41,164 nucleotides of DNA from assembly GCA_965120355.1 (NCBI GenBank), contig CBCPMX010000187.1, forward strand, positions 1 through 41,164, written 5' to 3'. Position numbers and translations under genes: made by a program. Below are positions 16,142 to 24,204 of this stretch, in pieces. The notes below the pieces were generated by a model. That model saw only the letters and a program-made list of their open reading frames with translations. It did not search any database and was not told the DNA's origin. Numbering within the stretch: position 1 is the stretch's first letter; the number at the start of each line of letters is the position of its first letter. Origin of the DNA: CBCPMX01 sp965120355 (GTDB lineage: Bacteria; Bacillota; Clostridia; Oscillospirales; Oscillospiraceae).

Positions 16142-17341
16142 TTAAAAGGTGCCCACCAGGGCGTACACTGCATCGTAGTCGTCCGCCGTCAAAGGTTCCA
16201 CATCAGTCAGAGATAGAGGATCTGCGCCGCTGGACATGATGACGGTGCGGGTGTCGTTGTCCCACTGCACCGAGTAACCAAAGACCTCTGCCACCACCCG
16301 GATGGGCAAGTAGGTCCTGTTCCAATAGAGTTCCGGCGCAGTATCCGAGCGGAAACCGTACAGAGTACCGGTGGTATTGTCTACCACGGCCATAATGGTG
16401 CTTCCAATGCGCAGGTACATAGTCAGGCCCAGGGCTTCGTTGTCAATACGGACGGTGCGGGTATCATTGTCCCAGTCGGTGGTACAGCCCATGTACTGTG
16501 TCACGGCCGAGACCGGCAGCAGCGTCCGGTTTTCGGCGCTGATGAGGGGAGAGGCATCTGAAAAGACAACAGAAGTACCGTCCACAGTTACGGAGATATC
16601 GGTAGCGGCGGCACCCTGAGAAGTCTGGCTGTTCTGGGAGGTTTGCGTGGTGACGGTGTTCTTATCGGGGAAAGATTCGATGTCCCAGATGTGCTCTTCC
16701 GCCCAGGCAGCGGTGTCAGTGATCAGAAAATACTGCGTGGAAAGTGTGCCGGTGCGCAGATAATTGGCGTGATCCATCCGCACGTCCAACCAGTACCAGG
16801 TGCCGTTGATCTGCACGTCGTTCCACTTGTGTTCGTAAGTAGTGCCGTCTAAATTTTTGAACTCGCCCCAGATCACGTCACAGGGATAGCCCAGGTGATT
16901 GAGCAGCAGCTTCAGCGCAGAGGCGAAGTGGGCGCAGTTGCCCACGCGGTAGACCAGCATGTCACTGCCAAAACTGGCGGCATAGGCTGCTTCATACATG
17001 CCGGAGTCATCCAGAACGATTTCACCGCGATCCAGTTTTTCATTGGCCTCTTCGACAAACGTGGTCAGGGTCTCGGTGTCCACAGTCAGATAAGCGGTAT
17101 CCGCACTGCCCTGGCGGGCACAGTTTGTGATCAGCCAGCTGTATACGGCCCAGACTTTTTCTGTATCGGTCATGCCGTCCGTGGGAATCTCCGCCAGGAC
17201 AGCCTCTGCCAAATAATCGGCATACCCGTTGCCGTTGTAAATCGGCGTCAACGTATCGGCAGCTTCGGCAGCCGGCGCAATGGCGGGAAGAATCCCCAGA
17301 ATCAACGCAGCAGCCAAAAGAATCGAGACAAAGCGTCGCAT
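16142..17341 (-). CDS. Secreted transglutaminase-like protein with copper amine oxidase N-terminal-type repeats
   Basis: 399 residues. A signal peptide spans about 1-28 (cleavage after AEA). A transglutaminase-like cysteine peptidase core carries Cys136 in VGNCAHFAS, His171 in YEHKWNDV and Asp186 in WLDVRMD, a complete Cys-His-Asp triad. After a Q/T/S linker come two stalk domains of the copper amine oxidase N-terminal type (NRTLLPVSAV ... DWDNDTRTVRI and NRTYLPIRVVAEVFGY ... QWDNDTRTVIM), which commonly serve as cell-surface attachment modules. The start is ATG 17341, with AGGAGGT 5-6 nt upstream. It may process or cross-link cell-wall components. Confidence 0.88.
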   Translation of the reverse strand: MRRFVSILLAAALILGILPAIAPAAEAADTLTPIYNGNGYADYLAEAVLAEIPTDGMTDTEKVWAVYSWLITNCARQGSADTAYLTVDTETLTTFVEEANEKLDRGEIVLDDSGMYEAAYAASFGSDMLVYRVGNCAHFASALKLLLNHLGYPCDVIWGEFKNLDGTTYEHKWNDVQINGTWYWLDVRMDHANYLRTGTLSTQYFLITDTAAWAEEHIWDIESFPDKNTVTTQTSQNSQTSQGAAATDISVTVDGTSVVFSDASPLISAENRTLLPVSAVTQYMGCTTDWDNDTRTVRIDNEALGLTMYLRIGSTIMAVVDNTTGTLYGFRSDTAPELYWNRTYLPIRVVAEVFGYSVQWDNDTRTVIMSSGADPLSLTDVEPLTADDYDAVYALVGTF

Positions 17342-17392
17342 AAAGAACCTCCTGATAAGCGGCGAACCGGGGCCGCCGCCGGTTTGACGTCT

Positions 17393-17421
17393 ATTATACT
17401 CTTTGGAGCACGGAATGTCAA
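17393..17421 (-). promoter_or_regulatory. Consensus promoter of the transglutaminase gene
   Basis: On the minus strand TTGACA (17416-17421) and TATAAT (17393-17398), both perfect, are 17 nt apart and about 50 nt before the start codon. Confidence 0.92.
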
Positions 17422-17457
17422 AAAATTCTGTGGCTATAAAAGCAGGAAAAGGCTGTT

Positions 17458-17486
17458 TTGACAACTGTTTTAATCCATGCTAAGAT
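17458..17486 (+). promoter_or_regulatory. Sigma-A promoter of the SDR gene
   Basis: TTGACA (17458-17463), 17 nt, TAAGAT (17481-17486). It is divergent from the transglutaminase promoter, with 36 nt between the two -35 boxes. Confidence 0.85.
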
Positions 17487-17526
17487 AGTATCGACTATAG
17501 AACCCCGAAAAGGAGGATACACAGTG

Positions 17527-18291
17527 ATGGGAAGACTGGACAATAAAATTGCCATCGTCACCGGGGGCAACTCTGGCATCGGCGAGGCCATTGCCAAGCT
17601 GTTTGCCAAGGAAGGCGCTACGGTGGTCATTACGGCCCGCCGGGAGAAGGAGCTGCAGCGAGTGGCTGGTGAAATTACCGCCGCTGGCGGGCAATGTATG
17701 TACATTCCAGGCGATGTAACCGTCACAGAGGACGTAGATCGAGTGGTGGAGACGACAGTTCAGACCTATGGACGGGTGGACATCCTGGTCAATGACGCCG
17801 GCATTGGGGACTGCCACAAGCCCACAATTAAAATGACTGACGAATTCTGGGATCATATTTTTGATGTGGACATGAAGGGCGTGATGCGCTATTGTCGGGC
17901 CTGCCTGCGGCATATGGTTCCGGCCAACGCAGGCGCCATTGTGAATATTGCCTCCATCGGCGGCGTATATTCTTGCGCCGGCGCGGCCTATTCTGCCGCC
18001 AAGGCGGGTGTCCTGAGCCTGACAAAGAATCTGGCAATGCAGTATTTTGGTACCGGCATTCGGGTAAACTCCGTTTCTCCCGGCTCTACGCGGACGCCGC
18101 TGTTTAATCCGGAGAATTTTGCCGGCGCCGATCAGGAAATGATGGAGCTGACCGCGCAGCGGCCCCATAAGCACGATCCCGGCATGTTGGATCCGATGCA
18201 GCAGGCCTACGCGGTGCTGTTTCTGGCCTCGGATGAGGCCAGCGGCATCAATGGCCAGGACATTGTGGTCGATTACGGCGGAAGGCTGTAA
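17527..18291 (+). CDS. Short-chain dehydrogenase/reductase (SDR)
   Basis: A classical NAD(P)-dependent SDR of 254 residues: TGGNSGIG (12-19) binds the cofactor, the catalytic Ser143 is in IASIGG, and Tyr155 and Lys159 are in YSAAK. The usual NNAG motif reads VNDAG, a mild change. It resembles FabG and hydroxysteroid dehydrogenases, but no fatty-acid or steroid genes are adjacent and the substrate is unknown. AGGAGG at 17511-17516 is 7 nt before a GTG (17524) and 10 nt before this ATG, so the protein may begin one residue earlier. It is monocistronic between its own promoter and terminator. Confidence 0.9.
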   Translation: MGRLDNKIAIVTGGNSGIGEAIAKLFAKEGATVVITARREKELQRVAGEITAAGGQCMYIPGDVTVTEDVDRVVETTVQTYGRVDILVNDAGIGDCHKPTIKMTDEFWDHIFDVDMKGVMRYCRACLRHMVPANAGAIVNIASIGGVYSCAGAAYSAAKAGVLSLTKNLAMQYFGTGIRVNSVSPGSTRTPLFNPENFAGADQEMMELTAQRPHKHDPGMLDPMQQAYAVLFLASDEASGINGQDIVVDYGGRL

Positions 18292-18357
18292 CAGGGATTG
18301 GCCCCTGCGGGAGCGGGCTGTGAACCTCGGGCAGGCAGCCGGAATTTTGACAGACTG

Positions 18358-18410
18358 CGCGCGGGGACCGGGAGAAACTTCTCCCGGCCCCCGCGCGTTG
18401 CGGTTTTTTT
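18358..18410 (+). terminator. Rho-independent terminator of the SDR gene
   Basis: A GC-rich 19-position stem with one mismatch (CGCGCGGGG-A-CCGGGAGAA with its complement at 18379-18397), followed by TTGCGG and a run of seven T. Confidence 0.88.
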
Positions 18411-18422
18411 GAAGGAGCCAAT

Positions 18423-19295
18423 TTACCGCTCCGTCCCCATGAAGAACAGTGCAAGCGTGCCGGGGCCGGAGTGGGCGCCGATGACAGGGCCGACATAGTT
18501 GATGACCACGTCTTTCAGTCCAAACCGCTGGCGGCACAGATCCGCCAGATACTCCGCGTCGTCCAGGCAGTCGCCATGGCTGATGAAGATGGTTTGTCCG
18601 GCGGGCGCAATGGCCGTCTGGGCCATATGGTCCACCATGGCCTGGATAGAAGCTTTGCGGCCCCGGGCCTTGCCCACGTTGATCAGGTGGCCTTCGTTGT
18701 CCACGTGCATGACCGGCTTGATTCCCAGCAGAGTGCCCACCAGCGCTGTAGCGGCAGAGACACGGCCGCCGCGCTTCAGGTGGTTCAGATCGTCTACGGT
18801 GAACCAATGGCACAGGTGCAGCTTGTTGTTCTCCACATAGTCTCGCACGGACAAAATGTCCTCGCCGGCATTTTTTTTCTGAACGGCGTACCAGACCAGC
18901 AGCCCTTGGCCAAGGGAGGCGCAGAGCGTGTCTGCTACGAGAACCTTTCGTTCCGGATACTCGGCGGCCAGATCTGACGCGGCGATGACGGCGGATTGAT
19001 AGGTGGTGCTCAGACCGGACGAGAAGGCCAGCACCAGGATGTCTTTGCCGGCCTTTAAAAACGGCGTCATTTCATCGGTCCACTGCCCGACGCTGACGGC
19101 GGAGGTGCTGGGCAGTTCGCCGCTGCGAACGCCGGCATAGAATTCAGCCGGATCCAGCTCCCGGTTGTCTGGATAGTCAGCAAAGTGTCCGCCCCGGTAG
19201 TTGACAGTCAGCGGCACCACATGGACACCCATCTCGTCCACCAGGGCTTGGGGCAGATCGCTGGCCGAATCGGTTATAATCACATAGTCGCTCAT
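18423..19295 (-). CDS. DegV family fatty-acid-binding protein
   Basis: 290 residues. ITDSASDLP at the N-terminus, STSAVS, the FSSGLSTTYQSA segment and the RGGRVS region are typical DegV features. The family binds fatty acids; FakB proteins present them to fatty acid kinase for phospholipid synthesis in Firmicutes. No fakA is in this window. ATG 19295 has GGAGG 7 nt upstream; the open frame further upstream shows no homology. It is convergent with the SDR gene. Confidence 0.92.
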   Translation of the reverse strand: MSDYVIITDSASDLPQALVDEMGVHVVPLTVNYRGGHFADYPDNRELDPAEFYAGVRSGELPSTSAVSVGQWTDEMTPFLKAGKDILVLAFSSGLSTTYQSAVIAASDLAAEYPERKVLVADTLCASLGQGLLVWYAVQKKNAGEDILSVRDYVENNKLHLCHWFTVDDLNHLKRGGRVSAATALVGTLLGIKPVMHVDNEGHLINVGKARGRKASIQAMVDHMAQTAIAPAGQTIFISHGDCLDDAEYLADLCRQRFGLKDVVINYVGPVIGAHSGPGTLALFFMGTER

Positions 19296-19368
19296 GCAAA
19301 ATCCTCCATGTTGATGAATTTGAAAAAGGATCAACCGTCTGGAAAACCAGCGGTAGTATTCTGCGAAC

Positions 19369-19397
19369 AGTATAGCACTGTTTGTGCATTTTGTAAA
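19369..19397 (-). promoter_or_regulatory. Promoter of the DegV gene
   Basis: On the minus strand TTTACA (19392-19397), 17 nt, TATACT (19369-19374), about 75 nt before the start codon. Confidence 0.78.
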
Positions 19398-19537
19398 TGA
19401 TTTTATACGGTTTCAAAAATCAGATAAGCAAAACATCTTCACACAGCATTTAACTATTTTAATAAAACAAACTTCATGCAGCAGAACTTTGTTGTGCGAT
19501 TCTGGCAAGAAAATCGTGCGAAGGGCAGTTTTTGGGC

Positions 19538-19566
19538 TTGACCAGGAAGAGGTTTGAAGTTATAAT
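19538..19566 (+). promoter_or_regulatory. Promoter of the sugar ABC transporter operon
   Basis: TTGACC (19538-19543), 17 nt, and a perfect TATAAT (19561-19566), 81 nt before the lipoprotein start codon. The AT-rich stretch 19385-19500 upstream has no other recognisable signal. Confidence 0.88.
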
Positions 19567-19602
19567 GTGTGTTATGAAGCGCGGAGTTTGTGCAAATGTC
19601 AC

Positions 19603-19621
19603 ATGTTTCGCGTGGAAACAT
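19603..19621. promoter_or_regulatory. Candidate operator of the sugar ABC operon
   Basis: A perfect dyad ATGTTTC-N5-GAAACAT about 30 nt downstream of the predicted transcription start and 27 nt before the start codon. It could bind a LacI/GalR- or ROK-type regulator, or form a small leader hairpin. No regulator gene is adjacent. Confidence 0.5.
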
Positions 19622-19647
19622 TCCATTTAGGAAAGGATTGTAACGAC

Positions 19648-20925
19648 ATGAAAAAGTATCTTGCGTTGCTTCTGGTTTTGGTCATGGTCATGTCTCTGTT
19701 CGCAGGCTGCGGCAGCACTAGCGAAGAAGCCACGACCACGACGGAAACCGAGGCCAGCGAGTCTGCGTCGGAGACCACCGAGACAGAGACCGCTGAGGAA
19801 TCTGAAACACCTGTTGAGTCTGCTGAGGCCGAAGAGGAGACGACCGAAGAGACTCCCGCTGAGACGACTTCCGACTTTGAGTGGAATGGCCAGATGGAAG
19901 TTTGGTCCATCCTGCCCACCACTTCTGCCGAAGGCCTGGTCTTGATCAATGACGCTATGGGCGCCATGATGGAGGCCGAAGGCTTTACTTACGTCAAGAA
20001 AGACGCACAGGGCGACCCCACCAATCAGGTTTCCTTTGTGGAAGACGCCATTGCCGCTGGTAACGTGGGCTGCCTGATGATTGCCGCCATGGACGTCAAC
20101 CTGCTGGAGGAAGTTGTGGCCCAGGCGACTGAGGCTGGTATTGCTGTGGCCTATCTGGGCGCTGAACCCACAGAATACACCATTGCCGGCTGCGTGTACA
20201 CTGCCTATGAAATCACCGGTATGTATGCCGTTAAGGCAGCGGAAGACTGGGTTGCCCAGCGTGTAGCCGAGGGCGGCAATGTTCCCACCAACGCCGACGG
20301 CAAGTATGAGGTGGCCTGTGATGTCTACACGGACATTCAGGACGGCGTCTACCGTTCCAACGCGATTGTCGGCACCGTGGATTCCTCTGATACGTTGGTG
20401 CGTGTATCCACCACCACCTCTTATGCAGATGGCTATTCCGCCGCTTACGACAATGCCCAGGATGTGTTGAGCGCCAATCCCGACTGCCACATCTTCATCG
20501 CCTATGAGCCCCAGCTGGCCATGGGTATGAGCGACGCCATTGTGGACTATTGCAACCAGAATAATCTGGATCCGGCCGACTACTGCGTCATCCCCTGCTA
20601 TGCCGAGGATTCCACTTTCCTGGAAATGTATGACGAAGTCTCTGCGGATCATTCTGCCAATGCCATCAAGGGTTACTCCACCTACGGCGATCCCCCCGAG
20701 ACCGATGCGGATGGCAACGTGGTTAAGGATGCCGCTACCCTCACCGGCGAGCACCTGGGCGAAATCCTGCTGGGTGTCTGCGGTGTCGGCGACTACACCT
20801 GGACTTATGGCGAAACTTACTATGACACCATCACCGCTGTCAACGTCTATGGATACTCCTACACTTGGAGCATGGGTGATGAGAACCCCGCCATCGAATA
20901 CAAGATCACCGAGTACATCGGCTGA
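19648..20925 (+). CDS. Sugar ABC transporter substrate-binding lipoprotein
   Basis: 425 residues. The signal peptide ends in the lipobox LFAGC (lipidated Cys about 22). A tether of about 60 residues made almost only of T, E, S and A follows, then a type-1 periplasmic sugar-binding domain (VWSILPTTSAEGLVLINDAM ..., IAAMDVNLLEEVVAQATEAG, ...DCHIFIAYEPQLAMG). It captures a sugar outside the membrane for the ATPase and permease encoded next. Start ATG 19648 has GAAAGGA upstream. The long acidic tether probably lets the domain reach through the cell wall. The exact sugar is unknown. Confidence 0.9.
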   Translation: MKKYLALLLVLVMVMSLFAGCGSTSEEATTTTETEASESASETTETETAEESETPVESAEAEEETTEETPAETTSDFEWNGQMEVWSILPTTSAEGLVLINDAMGAMMEAEGFTYVKKDAQGDPTNQVSFVEDAIAAGNVGCLMIAAMDVNLLEEVVAQATEAGIAVAYLGAEPTEYTIAGCVYTAYEITGMYAVKAAEDWVAQRVAEGGNVPTNADGKYEVACDVYTDIQDGVYRSNAIVGTVDSSDTLVRVSTTTSYADGYSAAYDNAQDVLSANPDCHIFIAYEPQLAMGMSDAIVDYCNQNNLDPADYCVIPCYAEDSTFLEMYDEVSADHSANAIKGYSTYGDPPETDADGNVVKDAATLTGEHLGEILLGVCGVGDYTWTYGETYYDTITAVNVYGYSYTWSMGDENPAIEYKITEYIG

Positions 20926-20952
20926 GTTTTCAGTGACATCATAATCGTCAAG

Positions 20953-20999
20953 TGAGGGGGGCGGCGCAGACATGTTCCGCGTCGCCCCTCCATTTTTGA
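20953..20999 (+). terminator. Hairpin between the binding-protein and ATPase genes
   Basis: The G-rich arm GAGGGGGGCGGCGC pairs imperfectly with GCGTCGCCCCTC, followed by ATTTTTG. Such partial terminators after the binding-protein gene are common in ABC operons and give more binding protein than transporter. Confidence 0.65.
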
Positions 21000-21052
21000 G
21001 ACTGACAATCTGACCCTTCGGAGAAGCTCCGGTGTTCTGGGAGGCGTTTTAT

Positions 21053-22567
21053 TTGGAAGAAAAGACCCCGATTTTGTCCCTTCGGGATATTGTGAAGCTG
21101 TATCCCGGTGTCGTGGCACTGAATAAGGTGTCTATTGACTTTTATCCTGGCGAGGTCCACGCTTTGGTGGGCGAGAACGGCGCCGGTAAATCTACTTTCA
21201 TTAAGACCATCACCGGCGCCCATGCGCCTGATGGCGGCACCATCACCATTGATGGAGAAACCCATTCTGCCATGACGCCTGCGCTCGCACGGCAGCATGG
21301 TGTGGAATGTATTTATCAGGAATTTAATTTGATCGACGTGCTGTCCGCCGCAGAGAATATCTGTTATGGTGAGCGCTATGGGAAACTGGTCGATCAGAAA
21401 AAGATGAACGAGATTGCGCAGAAGATGTTCGACGATTTTGGCGTGGACATTGATCCCTCCACGCCGGTGCGGGAGCTGACGCCTGGCCATATGCAGATTG
21501 TGGAGATTGCCAAGGCCGTTTCCAAACAGGTCCGTGTCCTGATTTTGGACGAACCTACTGCGCCGCTGTCTGTGGCAGAAGTGGAAATTTTGTTCCGCAT
21601 TGTCAATAAGCTGCGCGCGGAAGGTGTGGCAATCATCTTCATTTCCCACCGCCTGGATGAGGTGTTCGAGCTGAGCGACCGGGTGTCCATTCTGCGCGAC
21701 GGCGAGTATATTACAACTTTAATTACATCTGAAACAAATCGTGCCGAGCTGATTAAATATATGGTGGGCCGTGAGATGACGCAAACCTTCCCACCCCGCC
21801 ATGCAAAAATCGGCGAAGTGGCACTGGAGCTGAAAAACGTCACGGGCAACGGCGTTAAAAATATTTCTTTCAAGGCCCGCCGTGGCGAAGTGCTGGGCAT
21901 TTCCGGCCTGGTCGGCGCTGGCCGTACCGAGATCATGAAGGTGGTCTACGGCGCGGAGCGCAAACAGTGGGGCGAGGTCTATGTCAACGGCCAGTTGGCT
22001 GAGATCAAGTCCCCCAGGGACGCCATGCATAAATACGGCGTCTGCCTGATTCCCGAGGACCGGAAACGTGAGGGCTGCTTTTTGGGCGAGACCATCTCCT
22101 GGAATCTGGTCTACAATGTGCTGCAGAAGATCTCCCGCTTTGGCGTCGTGGACAAGAAAAAGGAAAAAGAGATTGCCGACTACTACGGAAAGGCCATGCG
22201 AATTAAGGCGCCGGATCTGGATCACACCAAAGTCATGACCCTGTCTGGCGGCAACCAGCAGAAGGTGGTTGTTGGCAAGGCGCTGGCCACCCAGTCCGAT
22301 ATTGTTATTTTCGATGAGCCCACCCGCGGTATCGACGTTGGCGCCAAGTATGAGATCTATGAACTGATAAACGGTCTGTGTGAGGACGGCAAATGCGTCA
22401 TCATGATTACCTCCGATATGGAGGAGCTGTTGGGCATGTCTGACCGAATCGTTGTCTTTGGCGAGCGGTGTCTGGCAGGCGAGCTGACCAAGGAAGAGTT
22501 CTCCCAGGAGCGCATCCTGGATCTGGCATCTACCAACCACCGTGACAAAGAAAAAATGGAGGCCTGA
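21053..22567 (+). CDS. Sugar ABC transporter ATP-binding protein (RbsA/MglA type)
   Basis: About 504 residues with two fused nucleotide-binding domains. The N-terminal one has Walker A GENGAGKST, Q-loop YQEFNLID and Walker B VLILDEPTAPLS. The C-terminal one has GAGRTE in place of Walker A, the signature LSGGNQQKVVVGKAL and FDEPTRGIDVGAK, as in ribose and galactose importers. The start is uncertain: TTG 21053 has GGGAGG about 10 nt upstream, while GTG 21032, with a weaker GGAG that can pair with CTCCG, would add 7 residues. It energises the permease encoded 5 nt downstream. Confidence 0.95.
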   Translation: MEEKTPILSLRDIVKLYPGVVALNKVSIDFYPGEVHALVGENGAGKSTFIKTITGAHAPDGGTITIDGETHSAMTPALARQHGVECIYQEFNLIDVLSAAENICYGERYGKLVDQKKMNEIAQKMFDDFGVDIDPSTPVRELTPGHMQIVEIAKAVSKQVRVLILDEPTAPLSVAEVEILFRIVNKLRAEGVAIIFISHRLDEVFELSDRVSILRDGEYITTLITSETNRAELIKYMVGREMTQTFPPRHAKIGEVALELKNVTGNGVKNISFKARRGEVLGISGLVGAGRTEIMKVVYGAERKQWGEVYVNGQLAEIKSPRDAMHKYGVCLIPEDRKREGCFLGETISWNLVYNVLQKISRFGVVDKKKEKEIADYYGKAMRIKAPDLDHTKVMTLSGGNQQKVVVGKALATQSDIVIFDEPTRGIDVGAKYEIYELINGLCEDGKCVIMITSDMEELLGMSDRIVVFGERCLAGELTKEEFSQERILDLASTNHRDKEKMEA

Positions 22568-22572
22568 GGGAC

Positions 22573-23595
22573 ATGAAGAAAAAAAGTATTTCATCCTTTA
22601 TCAAGAATCAGATGATGCTGATCGTCCTAATTGTGCTGCTGCTGGTCTTTGGTGTTCTGTGCAAAGTGATTACAGGCCGTAATTTCCTGAGTCTGGCCAA
22701 CCTGCTGAACATTCTGGGGCAGAATGCATATCTGGTTATCATCGGCGTCGGTATTACATTTATTATGCTTGGCGGCGGCATGGACTTGTCCACTGGCTAT
22801 CTGGTTTCCACAGTGGGCATCGCCATGGCATTGATTGACCTGTCCAGCAACTTTGCGTTTGCGCTGATTGGCGGCATTGTGCTGGCGGTGCTGCTGTCCA
22901 CCCTGAACGGTGCGGTTTACGCGCGTCTGAAGGTTTTTCCCTTTATTATTACGTTGGCCACACAGTATGTGCTGAACGGCGCGACCTATCTGTTGTCCGG
23001 CGGCATGAGCAACACCTACCGGAACCTGTCCTCTGGCTTTACATTCCTGGGCGGTTTGAATATTCCCATTGGCAGCGGCTATTTGAAGTCGGGCGTCATT
23101 GTGATGATCATCATGGTGCTCATCGGCTCCTTTATTCTGAACAAGACTTATCTGGGCCGGAACATCTATGCCCTTGGTTCCAATCCGGATGCCGTGGCGC
23201 TATCCGGCGTGTCTGTGGCGAAAATGCGGATTATCGTTTTTGCCCTGGCTGGTGCGTTTTTCGGCATTGCCCAGGTGGTCAATATTGGCCGAATCGGTTC
23301 CGTGAACAACTCTATGGGCATTGGTGCAGAGTTTACTGTCATGGCCGGTTGTATGCTGGGCGGCGTCAAGATGGGCGGCGGCGGCGGTAAGATGAGCAAT
23401 ATGGTCATCGGTGTACTGATCATTGGTGTGCTCAACTCCGGCATGAACTTCCTGAACGTCAATCAGTATTGGCAGTATGTGGCGCTGGGCATCGTGTTGC
23501 TGGCGGCTGTAACGTTGGATACCCTCCAGACCGAGTCCGTCGCCAAGAAAGCGAAGCTGGTTGCCGGCGCACCCCCTGCTGAAGAAAAGAAGTAA
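22573..23595 (+). CDS. Sugar ABC transporter permease (RbsC type)
   Basis: 340 residues, very hydrophobic, with about eight to ten membrane segments. GGGMDLSTGYLVSTVG and the NGAVYARLKVFPFIITLATQ region with ALGSNPDAVALSGVSV are hallmarks of the BPD_transp_2 family. It begins 5 nt after the ATPase stop codon. Together with the lipoprotein and ATPase this makes a complete ribose-type importer. No kinase or sugar catabolic gene accompanies it. Confidence 0.95.
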   Translation: MKKKSISSFIKNQMMLIVLIVLLLVFGVLCKVITGRNFLSLANLLNILGQNAYLVIIGVGITFIMLGGGMDLSTGYLVSTVGIAMALIDLSSNFAFALIGGIVLAVLLSTLNGAVYARLKVFPFIITLATQYVLNGATYLLSGGMSNTYRNLSSGFTFLGGLNIPIGSGYLKSGVIVMIIMVLIGSFILNKTYLGRNIYALGSNPDAVALSGVSVAKMRIIVFALAGAFFGIAQVVNIGRIGSVNNSMGIGAEFTVMAGCMLGGVKMGGGGGKMSNMVIGVLIIGVLNSGMNFLNVNQYWQYVALGIVLLAAVTLDTLQTESVAKKAKLVAGAPPAEEKK

Positions 23596-23670
23596 GCATT
23601 TTTGTGGCCTGCCCCAAGATTTGCGTGGATGCAGGCGCAAAGGCAAAAAGCCGTTTACTTGATAAACTGT

Positions 23671-23713
23671 CGCCCCACCGTGGAGAAAAGCTGCGGTGGG
23701 GCGTTGTTTTTTT
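23671..23713 (+). terminator. Rho-independent terminator of the sugar ABC operon
   Basis: CGCCCCACCG (23671-23680) pairs with CGGTGGGGCG (23694-23703), followed by TTGTTTTTTT. Confidence 0.92.
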
Positions 23714-23754
23714 GTGCAGTATAGCCGGGGGGAATTGTGAGCCGGGATCGCTTC

Positions 23755-23783
23755 TTGACAAGCTGCATTATTTGCATTACAAT
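23755..23783 (+). promoter_or_regulatory. Consensus promoter of the GntR gene
   Basis: Perfect TTGACA (23755-23760), 17 nt, TACAAT (23778-23783). The spacer and -10 lie inside the large inverted repeat 23763-23803. Confidence 0.9.
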
Positions 23784-23803
23784 AAATAATGCAAATAATG
23801 CAG
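23763..23803. promoter_or_regulatory. Long operator: 17-bp perfect inverted repeat over the -10
   Basis: CTGCATTATTTGCATTA (23763-23779) and its exact complement (23787-23803) with a 7-nt spacer. It covers the promoter spacer, the -10 and the transcription start, an arrangement expected for autorepression by the GntR-type protein encoded directly downstream. Confidence 0.82.
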
Positions 23804-23826
23804 TAGGAGAAAAGGAGGTGCATGCC

Positions 23827-24204
23827 GTGCTGCTGCGATTGGAGTTTGACAGCGATACGCCGATTTTTCAGCAAATACGAAACCAGATTGTACTGGGAAT
23901 TGCCAACGGGCAGCTGCAGCCGGGAGAAAAGCTGCCAACTATTCGCGCTTTGGCAGAGGACTGCGGCATCAATATGATGACCGTCAGTAAAGCGTACCAG
24001 CTGCTGCGGCAGGAGGGATATATCTCTACGGACCGCCGCAGCGGCGCCGTGATCCGTTCCCGGGAAGGGGCGGCTGGGCCGTCTCAGGAGACGATGGAGG
24101 GGCTGCAGCTGCGTATCAGTGAGCTGCGGTTGGCTGGTTTGACGTTGGAAGAGGTGCTGCGCCTGTGTGAGATGATGTATCAGGAGGGTTCCGCATGTTC
24201 ATAA
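23827..24204 (+). CDS. GntR family transcriptional regulator (YtrA subfamily)
   Basis: 125 residues. The winged helix-turn-helix is at about 10-75 (DTPIFQQIRNQIVLGIANG, LPTIRALAEDCGINMMTVSKAYQLL, GYISTDRRSGAVI), with a short helical dimerisation tail and no effector-binding domain, as in the YtrA group. These usually repress an adjacent transporter or membrane-protein operon. The start is GTG 23827, with AAGGAGGT 7 nt upstream. The gene overlaps the membrane-protein gene by 10 nt, so both are under the operator at 23763-23803. Confidence 0.9.
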   Translation: MLLRLEFDSDTPIFQQIRNQIVLGIANGQLQPGEKLPTIRALAEDCGINMMTVSKAYQLLRQEGYISTDRRSGAVIRSREGAAGPSQETMEGLQLRISELRLAGLTLEEVLRLCEMMYQEGSACS

